Below, in pieces: positions 1 to 7,646 of a DNA stretch of 64,000 nt. The translations under genes and the position numbers were made by a program. The first letter of the stretch is position 1. Every line of letters starts with the position of its first letter. The stretch is from Azospirillum baldaniorum (lineage in GTDB: Bacteria; Pseudomonadota; Alphaproteobacteria; Azospirillales; Azospirillaceae). The notes under the pieces are model-generated. The model searched no databases and was not told the origin of the DNA. It was given only the letters and a program-made list of their open reading frames with translations. Location: NCBI RefSeq assembly GCF_003119195.2, contig NZ_CP022255.1, positions 124,001 to 188,000 on the forward strand, read 5' to 3'.

Positions 1-595
1 CGGACGCTCCGGCGAACTCGCCCATCAGCACGCGCGGACGGAGCTGCGCCAGCCGCTCGCGATGGCGCTCCACCGCCGACAGCAGCCCGGCCATCTTGTA
101 GCCGAAGGTCACCGGCACCGCCTGCTGCAGGTTGCTGCGGCCGATCATCGGCGTGTCCCGGTGGCGCTTGGCGAGAGTCGCCAAGGCCGCCGACAGGCCC
201 GCCAGATCCTCGTCCACGAGGTTCAACGCCTCGCGCATCTGCAGGACCGTGGCGGTGTCGGTGATGTCCTGCGTGGTGGCCCCCCAGTGGCAGTATTCGC
301 CGAGCCGGTCGCGGCACAGCGCGTTGAGCTGCGAGACGACGCCCAGCACGGGATAGCCGATGCGCTCCGTCTGCGCCTTCAGCGTCGCCATGTCGATCCT
401 GTCGAGGGAGCAGTTGGCGACGATCTCGTCGGCGGCCTCCTGCGGGATGATGCCCAGGCGGCCCTGGACGCGGGCGAGTGCGGCCTCGATGTCCAGGTAC
501 TTGCGCGTTCGGTTCTCGTCCGACCAGACGGCGCGCATGGCCGGGGTGCTGAAGATGTCGCCGAAGATGGCGGAGTCGATGATCGTGGACGGCAT
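1..595 (-). CDS. fumarase/aspartase-superfamily lyase (3-carboxymuconate cycloisomerase-like), C-terminus outside window
   Basis: N-terminal 198 residues of a class-II fumarase / adenylosuccinate lyase / cycloisomerase superfamily enzyme; the rest runs off the left edge. Translation starts at ATG 595 behind a GGGAGGACC ribosome site. It shows the typical 'FSTPAMRAVWSDENR' opening and the first conserved region 'CHWGATTQDITDT', which supplies active-site Thr/Asp residues in this superfamily, then the 'R..LQQAVPVTFG' region. The closest named groups are 3-carboxy-cis,cis-muconate cycloisomerase and adenylosuccinate-lyase-like proteins. It is the last visible gene of a five-gene leftward operon, 44 bp after the CoA-transferase gene. 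The absent signature loop (GSSxMPxKxN) and the operon context make a dicarboxylate-handling lyase more likely than purine synthesis; the substrate is unknown. Confidence 0.8.
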   Translation of the reverse strand, partial: MPSTIIDSAIFGDIFSTPAMRAVWSDENRTRKYLDIEAALARVQGRLGIIPQEAADEIVANCSLDRIDMATLKAQTERIGYPVLGVVSQLNALCRDRLGEYCHWGATTQDITDTATVLQMREALNLVDEDLAGLSAALATLAKRHRDTPMIGRSNLQQAVPVTFGYKMAGLLSAVERHRERLAQLRPRVLMGEFAGAS

Positions 596-639
596 GGTGC
601 TGGTCCTCCCAAAAAATGGCGTTCCGTTCGCGGCGCGGC

Positions 640-1821
640 TCAGATCGCCTTCGCGTCGCGCAGCCGGGCGATGTCGCCGGGCGCGTAGCCCAGCTCGGCA
701 AGGATGCGGTCGGTGTGCTGGCCGAGCGCCGGCACCGGGTCCATGCGCGCGCTCCCGTCGCTCGCTACACCCGGCGGCAGCAGGGCCGGCACTGGCCCGT
801 TCTGGGTCTCCACCGTGCGCCAGCGGTCGCGGGCCGCCAGTTGCGGGTGGTTCCAGACGTCCTGCATGGTGTTGGCCTGGGCGTTGGCGATGGCGGCCTG
901 CTCCAGCCGGGCGACCACCTGCTCGGCGGTCAGGCCGGCGAAGGCCGCCACGATGATCCCGCGCAGCTCGTCGCGCGCCGCGTTGCGGCGGGAGTTGCTG
1001 GAGAAACGCTCCTCGCGCGCCAGCTCGGGGCGTTGCAGCACCGTCTCGCAGAAGGCCACCCATTCGCGCTCGTTCTGCAGGCCGAGCAGCACCGTCTTGC
1101 CGTCGCCGGCCGGAAACGGGCCGTAGGGGTAGATGGTCGCGTGGCTGGCGCCGGTGCGGGCCGGCGGCGGCGCGCCGTCGAAGGCGTAGTAGAGCGGGTA
1201 GCTCATCCACTCCACCAGCGATTCCAGCATGGAGACGTCGATGCGGCAGCCGCGACCCGTCTGCTGGCGTTGCAGGAGGGCGGCCAGGATGTTGGTGTAG
1301 GCGTACATGCCGGCGGAGATGTCGGCGATGGACGGGCCGGCCTTGGAGGGCGTCTCCGGCGTGCCGGTCACCGACAGGAAGCCGGACTCGCCCTGGATCA
1401 GCAGGTCGTAAGCCTTCTTGTCGCGGTAGGGACCGTCGCCGCCGTAGCCGGAAATGTCGCAGACGATGATTTCCGGCTTCCCGGCGGACAGCGCCTCGTA
1501 GGACAGGCCGAGGCGGGCCGCCGCGCCGGGCGCGAGGTTCTGCACCACCACGTCGGCCTGCTCGCGGATCAGGCGTTTGAGGATCGCCTGCGCCTCCGGG
1601 TGCTTGACGTCGAGCGTCAGGCTTTCCTTCGAGCGGTTGGTCCAGACGAAGTGCGAGGCGACGCCTCGCACCCTCTCGTCGTAGCCGCGGGCGAAGTCGC
1701 CGACGCCGGGACGCTCCACCTTGATGACGCGGGCGCCGAGGTCAGCGAGCTGGCGCGTCGCGAAGGGGGCGGCGATGGCGTGTTCCAGGGTGACGACGGT
1801 GATTCCAGACAGCGGTCTCAT
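640..1821 (-). CDS. family III (CaiB/BaiF) CoA-transferase
   Basis: About 393 residues, normal for family III CoA-transferases, which move CoA from a donor such as succinyl-CoA to an organic acid through an aspartyl-CoA thioester. The conserved catalytic Asp region reads 'KAYDLLIQGESG' (around residue 165), and 'GARVIKVERPGVGD' near the N-terminus is the usual nucleotide/CoA-binding region. ATG 1821 is preferred because GAGGA lies 7-8 nt upstream; an in-frame GTG at 1836 overlapping the previous stop (GTGA) is the alternative. The gene follows an HTD2-type hydratase, a pairing seen in itaconate and mesaconate catabolism (Ict/Ich of Pseudomonas), so it may activate a C5 dicarboxylate. The substrate assignment is inference. 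Confidence 0.88.
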   Translation of the reverse strand: MRPLSGITVVTLEHAIAAPFATRQLADLGARVIKVERPGVGDFARGYDERVRGVASHFVWTNRSKESLTLDVKHPEAQAILKRLIREQADVVVQNLAPGAAARLGLSYEALSAGKPEIIVCDISGYGGDGPYRDKKAYDLLIQGESGFLSVTGTPETPSKAGPSIADISAGMYAYTNILAALLQRQQTGRGCRIDVSMLESLVEWMSYPLYYAFDGAPPPARTGASHATIYPYGPFPAGDGKTVLLGLQNEREWVAFCETVLQRPELAREERFSSNSRRNAARDELRGIIVAAFAGLTAEQVVARLEQAAIANAQANTMQDVWNHPQLAARDRWRTVETQNGPVPALLPPGVASDGSARMDPVPALGQHTDRILAELGYAPGDIARLRDAKAI

Positions 1822-1832
1822 AGGGGGCGTCC

Positions 1833-2708
1833 TCACGTCAGGACCGCGGTGGCGTCCATGGTCAGCCAGCCTTCATGGTCCTTGGCCCACAGGTGGACCG
1901 TCTTGCCGTCGGCGAGCGGCGTGCCGCACACCGAGAAAGGGTTGATGTCGAAGGTCGGCCGCGCCGCCTTGAAGCGGAAGGAGGCGACCTCGGCTTCCGG
2001 CAGCCGGTGGCGCAGCAGGTCGAGCAGCAGCGTCGCAATCAGCGGGCCGTGCACGATCAGCCCCGGATACCCCTCCACCCCCGTCACGTAGCGCCGGTCG
2101 TAGTGGATGCGGTGGCCGTTGAAGGTCAGCGCCGAGTAGCGGAACAGCAGCACGTCGTCGGGAACCCAGCGCGTCTCCCAGGCCGCGTCCGCCGGCGCCG
2201 GCTGCGGTTCCGGCGGCGCATCCTGCGGCGTGGCCGCCTCGCGGTAGACGATGTCGTGGAACTCGGTCAGCGCAACGTCGGTCTCGCCGGCGCGGCGGAT
2301 CTCGTGGCGGACCTTGACGAAGACCAGCGGGCCGGTGCGCCCGGATTTCTCGGTCACGTCATGGATGGTCGAGGTCCGGGTCAGGGCGTCGCCGACGCGC
2401 AGGGGGCTGTGGAACTCGAACTGGCTGCCAGCCCACATCCGGCGGGGCAGCGGCACCGGAGGCAGGAAGCCGCCACGCCTGGCATGACCGTCCGGCCCGA
2501 TCTCCGACTGGCGGTGCAGCGGCAGGAAGTACAGCCAGTGCCACAGCGGCGGGAGCGGGGTACCGGCGGCGGGGCGCTCGGCGGGCCGGTCCAGAGTGGC
2601 CGACAGCGCGGCGTAGGGGGTCGGGGTGACCGTGTCGGACACGGTCTCGCTCCGGCCGATCCAGTCCTTCGCGTTTGTGGTGGAGACGGTCATTGGGGAG
2701 GAGGTCAT
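1833..2708 (-). CDS. HTD2/MaoC-type (FAS1-like) acyl-CoA hydratase, mesaconyl/itaconyl-CoA hydratase-like
   Basis: A 291-residue protein of the HTD2/FAS1-like dehydratase group, a double hot-dog fold. The C-terminal half carries the hydratase-2 type motif 'TFNGHRIHYDRRY' with its catalytic His, followed by 'GYPGLIVHGPLIATLLLDL'. The N-terminal half has 'FHSPLRVGDALTRTSTI'. Members next to CaiB/BaiF CoA-transferases hydrate mesaconyl-C4-CoA or itaconyl-CoA to citramalyl-CoA. ATG 2708 has GAGGAC upstream; the open frame extends to 2813 but would overlap dctA and lacks conserved sequence. The stop overlaps the region of the next gene's start, indicating translational coupling. Most likely it hydrates the CoA ester made by the transferase; no citramalyl-CoA lyase is visible, possibly because it lies beyond the left edge. 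Confidence 0.82.
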   Translation of the reverse strand: MTSSPMTVSTTNAKDWIGRSETVSDTVTPTPYAALSATLDRPAERPAAGTPLPPLWHWLYFLPLHRQSEIGPDGHARRGGFLPPVPLPRRMWAGSQFEFHSPLRVGDALTRTSTIHDVTEKSGRTGPLVFVKVRHEIRRAGETDVALTEFHDIVYREAATPQDAPPEPQPAPADAAWETRWVPDDVLLFRYSALTFNGHRIHYDRRYVTGVEGYPGLIVHGPLIATLLLDLLRHRLPEAEVASFRFKAARPTFDINPFSVCGTPLADGKTVHLWAKDHEGWLTMDATAVLT

Positions 2709-2746
2709 GGCGGTGTCCTCGATGCGTGGGGGCGGGCGTCGGCGAA

Positions 2747-4120
2747 TCAGTGCGACGGCTGGGCGGGGGCGTTCAGCGGCAGGACCGCGATGTCGCCCTT
2801 CTCCTCCAGGCACCGCTCGGTGCTGGCGTAGCTCTGGTTCAGCTCCCGCTGCAGGACCTCGCGGTCGCAGGCGTTCTCCCAGATCGAGACGACGATGCTG
2901 GCGACGCAGTTGCTGATGATGCTGGTCAGGGCGCGGGCCTCGGACATGAAGCGGTCGATGCCGACGAGCAGAGCGACGCCCGCCACGGGAAGGTCCGGCA
3001 TCACCGTCAGCGTGGCGACCAGGGCGACGAAGCCGCTGCCGGTGACGCCCGCAGCCCCCTTCGAGGTCAGCAGCATGACGCCGAGCATGGCGAAGATCTG
3101 GCCCCCCGACAGGTGGATGTCGCAGGCCTGGGCGATGAACAGGGAAGCCAGCGTCAGGTAGATCGCCGTGCCGTCCAGGTTGAAGGAATAGCCCATGGGC
3201 AGCACGAGGCCGGAGACGCCCTTCTTGCAGCCCAGCGCTTCCAGCTTCTGCAGCACGCGCGGCAGGACCGGTTCGGAGGACGAGGTGCCGAGGACGATCA
3301 GCAGTTCCTCACGGAAGTAGCGCAGCACCTTCCACAGGCTGAAGCCGTGCAGCCGCGCCAGCGTGCCGATGACCACCATCAGGAAAACGCCGCAGGCGAC
3401 GTAGAAGGTGAGGATCAGCAGGCCGAGCGAACCGATGGAGTCGATGCCGTATTTGCCGACGGTGAAGGCCATCGCGCCGAAGGCGCCGATCGGGGCCAGC
3501 TTCATGATGAAGCCGAAGGCGGCAAACAGCACGTGGGAGAAGGATTCGATGCCCTGGACCACCGGCTCGCCGGCCTTGCCGACCCGCGTCAGCCCGAAGC
3601 CGACCAGGACGGAGATGAGCAGCACCGGCAGCACCTCGCCCTCGGCGAAGGCGCCGAAGAAGGAATGCGGGATGATGTGCAGCACGAAATCGGTGAAGCC
3701 GACCGGAGCCGCCTGCTTGGCGTAGCGCGCCGCCACCGTGGGGTCGAGCGACGCCGCCGACACGTGCATGCCGACGCCGGGCTCGATGATCATCACCGCG
3801 GCCAGCCCGATGAGCAGCGCCGCCACCGTCAGCGCGTAGAACAGCGCCATCGACTTGACCAGCGTCTTGCCGATCTCGCGGGTGTCGTTGAGGCTGGTGA
3901 TGCCGCTGACGATGGTGCAGAAGACGACCGGCGCGATCATCATCTTGACCAGCTTGACGAAGCCGTCGCCGAGCGGCTTCAGCGAGGCGCCGAGGTCCGG
4001 CCAGAAATGACCGGCCAGGATGCCCAGGGTCAGGCCGACGACGACCTGGAAGTAGAGAGCCTTGTAAAAGGCCTTGGGCTTGGTCGGCGCCGGGGTTTGT
4101 TCTCCCGTTTGTAGGCGCAT
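2747..4120 (-). CDS. dctA: DctA-type dicarboxylate/cation symporter (DAACS family)
   Basis: A 457-residue sodium- or proton-coupled C4-dicarboxylate importer of the inner membrane. Eight or so hydrophobic helices are visible beginning 'ALYFQVVVGLTLGILAGHF'. DAACS signatures are present: the serine-rich hairpin 'LGTSSSEPVLPR', the 'GYSFNLDGTAIY' segment, and 'SKGAAGVTGSGF' followed by 'GIDRFMSEARALTS' with the conserved Asp/Arg of the substrate site and 'ISNCVAS'. ATG 4120 begins the DctA-like sequence; longer in-frame starts only add non-conserved residues that run toward prpF. It lies 28 bp after the PrpF-type gene and 38 bp before the hydratase gene, so it probably imports the acid degraded by this operon rather than serving as the housekeeping DctA. 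Confidence 0.92.
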   Translation of the reverse strand: MRLQTGEQTPAPTKPKAFYKALYFQVVVGLTLGILAGHFWPDLGASLKPLGDGFVKLVKMMIAPVVFCTIVSGITSLNDTREIGKTLVKSMALFYALTVAALLIGLAAVMIIEPGVGMHVSAASLDPTVAARYAKQAAPVGFTDFVLHIIPHSFFGAFAEGEVLPVLLISVLVGFGLTRVGKAGEPVVQGIESFSHVLFAAFGFIMKLAPIGAFGAMAFTVGKYGIDSIGSLGLLILTFYVACGVFLMVVIGTLARLHGFSLWKVLRYFREELLIVLGTSSSEPVLPRVLQKLEALGCKKGVSGLVLPMGYSFNLDGTAIYLTLASLFIAQACDIHLSGGQIFAMLGVMLLTSKGAAGVTGSGFVALVATLTVMPDLPVAGVALLVGIDRFMSEARALTSIISNCVASIVVSIWENACDREVLQRELNQSYASTERCLEEKGDIAVLPLNAPAQPSH

Positions 4121-4148
4121 GGCGTTTCCTCCTTTGTGTGCTGTGGGG

Positions 4149-5273
4149 TCAGGCGGCCATGGCGGCCCGCGGCGGGTCCGACGGCCGTGCGAACACGGTT
4201 CCCTCGAACAGGCGTCGTGATGTGCGCAGGATGCTGGCGGTGGGGGCGGATTGACCGGCACCCGGATCGAGGCGGACGGTCAGCCGGCCGGCCGGATGCT
4301 CGAAGGTGACGTCGCCGGGCAGGGCCATCCGTCCGGCCAGCGCGGAGGCGACGGTTCCCGGGATCGTGCAGGCGGTCGCGGTGGCGACGGCCCCGGTGAT
4401 GGCCATCGCCCGGTGGCAGTCGTGCGGCATGAAATAGCGGACGGCCAGCGTGCCGCCGCGCGTCGGCGGCGCCAGCAGGACGGGCTTGGGGATCACCATG
4501 CCGGCGGCGTTGGGGAAGCCCATGCGGCGGCCGGCCTCGACGCGCAGCGCCTCCAGCCGGGCCATGAACACCCGGTCGAGCCGGTAGCTGTCCATCGGCT
4601 CGTGCCCCGTCTTGCCGAGATCGGCGGCGCGGACCAGCATCACCGGGATGGCGGCGTCGATGCAGGACACCTCGATGCCATCGGTTCCATCGATCCCGAT
4701 GATCCGGTCGACCGGCGCCCCGGTGGGCAGCAGCCGGCCGGTGTTGGCGCCCGCCGCGTCGAGGAAGGCGAGATGGATGGGCGCCGCGGTGCCGGGCACG
4801 CCGTCGATGACGGCCTCGCCCTCGTAGGTCACCCGGCCGTCCGGGGTCTGGACGCGCGCCTCGATCAGCTTGCCGGTGTTGACGTTGTGGATGCGCACCA
4901 CCGTCACGCCGTCCGTCGCCGGGACCAGACCGGCCTCGATGGCGAAGGGGGCGACCGCGGCGAGCATGTTGCCGCAGTTGGGCGAAGTGTCGACGATCCC
5001 TTCCTGCACCCGCACCTGGGCGAACAGATAGTCCACGTCCGCGCCGGCCAGGGTGGCGGGACCGACGATGGCGACCTTGCTGGTCAAGGGATTGCCGCCG
5101 CCAATGCCGTCGATCCCCAGGTCGTTTCCCGCCCCCATGACGGAGAGCAGAAGGGCGTCGCGCTCCGCTGGGGATGCTGGAAGGTCGGATGCCAGGAAGA
5201 AGGGCCCGCGGGAGGTCCCGCCGCGCATCATCACGCAGGGAATGCCGATCTGGCGGCTCGTCAGGTGGTTCAT
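4149..5273 (-). CDS. PrpF-family isomerase (4-oxalomesaconate tautomerase / aconitate isomerase-like)
   Basis: A 374-residue PrpF-family protein (diaminopimelate-epimerase fold), acting on the position of a double bond in unsaturated tricarboxylates. Members include PrpF (2-methylaconitate cis/trans isomerase), GalD (4-oxalomesaconate tautomerase) and aconitate isomerases. Diagnostic segments are 'PCVMMRGGTSRGPFF' near the N-terminus and 'DTSPNCGNMLAAVAPFA' around residues 95-110, where the Cys is the general acid/base. No prpB/C/D or gallate genes are near, which argues against propionate or gallate use. As first gene of the operon, facing a LysR regulator across 146 bp, it probably isomerises an imported acid (for example trans- to cis-aconitate) before CoA activation. 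That role is inference. Confidence 0.85.
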   Translation of the reverse strand: MNHLTSRQIGIPCVMMRGGTSRGPFFLASDLPASPAERDALLLSVMGAGNDLGIDGIGGGNPLTSKVAIVGPATLAGADVDYLFAQVRVQEGIVDTSPNCGNMLAAVAPFAIEAGLVPATDGVTVVRIHNVNTGKLIEARVQTPDGRVTYEGEAVIDGVPGTAAPIHLAFLDAAGANTGRLLPTGAPVDRIIGIDGTDGIEVSCIDAAIPVMLVRAADLGKTGHEPMDSYRLDRVFMARLEALRVEAGRRMGFPNAAGMVIPKPVLLAPPTRGGTLAVRYFMPHDCHRAMAITGAVATATACTIPGTVASALAGRMALPGDVTFEHPAGRLTVRLDPGAGQSAPTASILRTSRRLFEGTVFARPSDPPRAAMAA

Positions 5274-5357
5274 GGCGCTTGCTGTCTCTTGGTCTCGCCG
5301 TCGCGGCGAAGAAAGCCGATGGACCGATATTCAGCCTCGGAACCGTATTTGTTAAAT

Positions 5358-5397
5358 GCAATGATTCGGGGTATTATTGCGCATCACGCATCAATAA
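5358..5397. promoter_or_regulatory. candidate LysR operator with three ATTG half-sites
   Basis: In the 146-bp divergent interval, TTATTG at 5374-5379 and CAATAA at 5392-5397 form a perfect inverted repeat with a 12-nt spacer. A further GCAAT at 5358-5362 is inverted relative to ATTGC at 5376-5380. The array is where a LysR regulator would control both itself and the leftward operon. No footprint data; the assignment rests on symmetry and position. Confidence 0.45.
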
Positions 5398-5419
5398 GCG
5401 CTGCTGCGGGGAGTCGGGC

Positions 5420-6310
5420 ATGAATTTCGAACTGGTCGATCTGAAAGCCTTCGTGGCGGTGGCGGAACTGGGCAGCTTCAACCGCGCCGCCGAGCTGCTG
5501 AACCTCTCGCAGCCGGCGCTCAGCCGCCGCATCCAGAAGCTGGAGGACACGCTGGGCGTCGCCCTGTTCGAGCGCTCGACCCGCCATGTCGCCCTGACCA
5601 TGGTCGGACGCGACTTCATGCCCAAGGTCCGGCGCTTCCTGGACGAGTTCGAGTCATCGCTGCTGGGGATCAGCGACCTGGGGGCGCGGAGCGGCGGGCA
5701 GATCACCATCGCCTCCGTCCCGACGGCGGTGTTCTACTTCCTGCCGAACGCGATCAGCCGCTTCAGCGTCGCGTTTCCGCGCATCCGCATCCGCATCCTC
5801 GATCTCGGCGCCAACGAGGGGCTGGAGGCGGTGGCCCGCGGCGAGGCCGATTTCGGCATCAACTTCATTGGCACGTCACACCCGGACATCGAGTTCACGC
5901 CGCTGGCCGAGGACCCGTTCGTCGTCGCCTGCCGGCACGATCATCCGCTGGCCGCCCGGCGGGAGGTCGGCTGGGACGAATTGGCGGCGCATCGGGTCAT
6001 CACCGTGGGCCGCACCAGCGGCAACCGGGCGCTGATCGACAACGCCCTGGCGCAGCACGGCCTGAAGCTCAACTGGTCCTACGAGATCACGCACCTCGCC
6101 AGTTCGCTCGGGCTGGTGGAGGCCGGGCTCGGTGTCGCGGTGCTGCCCAAGCTCGCCACCCCGGCCTCGGGCCATCCCATCATCCGGACCATCCCGCTGA
6201 GCCATCCCAAGATTTCCCGAACCATCGGTGTCGTTCGGCGGCATGGCGCCATTCTGTCGCCGATGGCGGCGCGCTTTCTGGAGGTGCTGCTCGGTTCCTG
6301 GAAGGCCTGA
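5420..6310 (+). CDS. LysR-family transcriptional regulator of the acid-catabolic operon
   Basis: A 296-residue LysR regulator. The N-terminal winged helix-turn-helix is clear ('LGSFNRAAELLNLSQPALSR' within residues 15-40), followed by the linker helix and a periplasmic-binding-protein-like effector domain from about residue 90. ATG 5420 starts the canonical 'MNFELVDLKAFVAVAE'; the open frame upstream to 5174 is only the shadow of the opposite gene. It is divergent from the prpF-dctA-hydratase-CoA-transferase-lyase operon, so it most likely activates that operon in response to the imported acid or a derivative. The 297-bp stretch downstream (6311-6607) holds no recognisable gene. Confidence 0.92.
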   Translation: MNFELVDLKAFVAVAELGSFNRAAELLNLSQPALSRRIQKLEDTLGVALFERSTRHVALTMVGRDFMPKVRRFLDEFESSLLGISDLGARSGGQITIASVPTAVFYFLPNAISRFSVAFPRIRIRILDLGANEGLEAVARGEADFGINFIGTSHPDIEFTPLAEDPFVVACRHDHPLAARREVGWDELAAHRVITVGRTSGNRALIDNALAQHGLKLNWSYEITHLASSLGLVEAGLGVAVLPKLATPASGHPIIRTIPLSHPKISRTIGVVRRHGAILSPMAARFLEVLLGSWKA

Positions 6311-6607
6311 TGTCTTCGGCCGCTGGGCGTCCGATGAAGGTTGCATCCGTTGAAGGTCATTGGAGGCGCCATGGGTCGGACGCCGATGTCCAAGCTCTCG
6401 TAAACATGGTCATGCCTGGAATCCGATGTCGCCGCTTTGATCGGGACCGCGTGCCCGTCCCGTTTTCCGTCACGCCCCTCCGGCGTCTGTAATGCTCTCG
6501 GTATCAGTACAGTTCGGTGAAATTGTATGGGACCGTCGCTGTCCCCGCCTGCCTCCGCCGGGCTAGGCTTGCGCCACAACGGGCATGGGACTGGAAAGGA
6601 TGACGGG

Positions 6608-7468
6608 ATGCGGTGGGTGACGGCGGGCTGGGGCAGCGGGTTGCTGGGCGTGCTCATCTTCAGTGGATCGCTGCCGGCGACCCGCGTCGCGGTGGGCAGC
6701 TTCACACCCCTGTTCCTGACCTCGGCGCGGGCGCTAATCGCCGCGGTGCTCGCGGCCGTTCTGCTGGCCATGCTGCGGCAGGCCCGCCCGTTGCGCCGCG
6801 ACCTCGCGCCGCTCGCGGTGGTGGCGCTCGGCGTGGTCGTCGGCTTTCCGCTGCTCACCGCGCTGGCGCTTCGGCACATCACCTCCGCGCACTCCATGGT
6901 CTTCATCGGCCTTTTGCCGCTGTCCACGGCCCTGTTCGGCGTTCTGCGCGGCCGGGAGCGGCCGAAGCCGGTCTTCTGGATGTTCTCGGGCCTGGGCAGC
7001 CTCGCCGTCGTCGGCTTCGCGCTGGCGCAGGGCGGCGACGCGTCGCTGACCGGGGCCGGCCTGATGGTGGCGGCCATCCTGCTCTGCGGGCTGGGCTATG
7101 CCGAGGGCGCGGTGCTGTCGCGCCGTCTCGGCGGCTGGCAGGTGATTTCCTGGGCGCTCGTGCTGACGATGCCGGTGATGGCCGGGCTGGCGCTCGCGAC
7201 CATGCCGGATGCCTGGGCAGGCATCGAAACCCCGGCCTGGATCGGCCTCGCCTACGTCTCCGTCTTCAGCATGCTGATCGGCTTCGTCTTCTGGTACCGG
7301 GGGCTCGCGCTCGGCGGAATCGCCGGGGTCGGGCAGTTGCAACTGCTCCAACCCTTCTTCGGGCTGTCGCTGGCGGGTCTTCTGCTGAACGAGCCGGTGG
7401 CCTGGAGCATGATCGCCGTGACCGGGCTGATCGTGCTGTGCGTCGCCGGAACGAAGCGCTTCGCCTGA
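6608..7468 (+). CDS. EamA/DMT-superfamily membrane transporter
   Basis: A 286-residue integral membrane protein with ten predicted helices in two EamA repeats (drug/metabolite transporter superfamily). Family hallmarks include the first-helix 'SGSLPATRVAVGSFTPLFLTSARALIAA' region and the C-terminal 'FVFWYRGLALGGIAGVGQLQLLQPFFG' segment. ATG 6608 has AAAGGA about 9 nt upstream and begins directly with the first helix; the frame opens at 6527 but the extra residues are not family-like. Members usually export amino acids or other metabolites. It stands alone between a LysR gene and a sensor kinase, so the substrate cannot be inferred. Confidence 0.88.
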   Translation: MRWVTAGWGSGLLGVLIFSGSLPATRVAVGSFTPLFLTSARALIAAVLAAVLLAMLRQARPLRRDLAPLAVVALGVVVGFPLLTALALRHITSAHSMVFIGLLPLSTALFGVLRGRERPKPVFWMFSGLGSLAVVGFALAQGGDASLTGAGLMVAAILLCGLGYAEGAVLSRRLGGWQVISWALVLTMPVMAGLALATMPDAWAGIETPAWIGLAYVSVFSMLIGFVFWYRGLALGGIAGVGQLQLLQPFFGLSLAGLLLNEPVAWSMIAVTGLIVLCVAGTKRFA

Positions 7469-7646
7469 ACGGCGATCCCGCAGTCGCTGCTTCCGGGTTT
7501 TAAGTTCCGACCTATGGCTATTGGGCTAACAAATCGTTTCTCGCCGCCGGCCCATGGATCAGCTTAAAGTGGCGTCCCGCTGTGCACCAACGGTCACGCC
7601 CCTGTTATAGGGGGGAATGAGAACAGGAAGGACGGGACGCCTGCGC

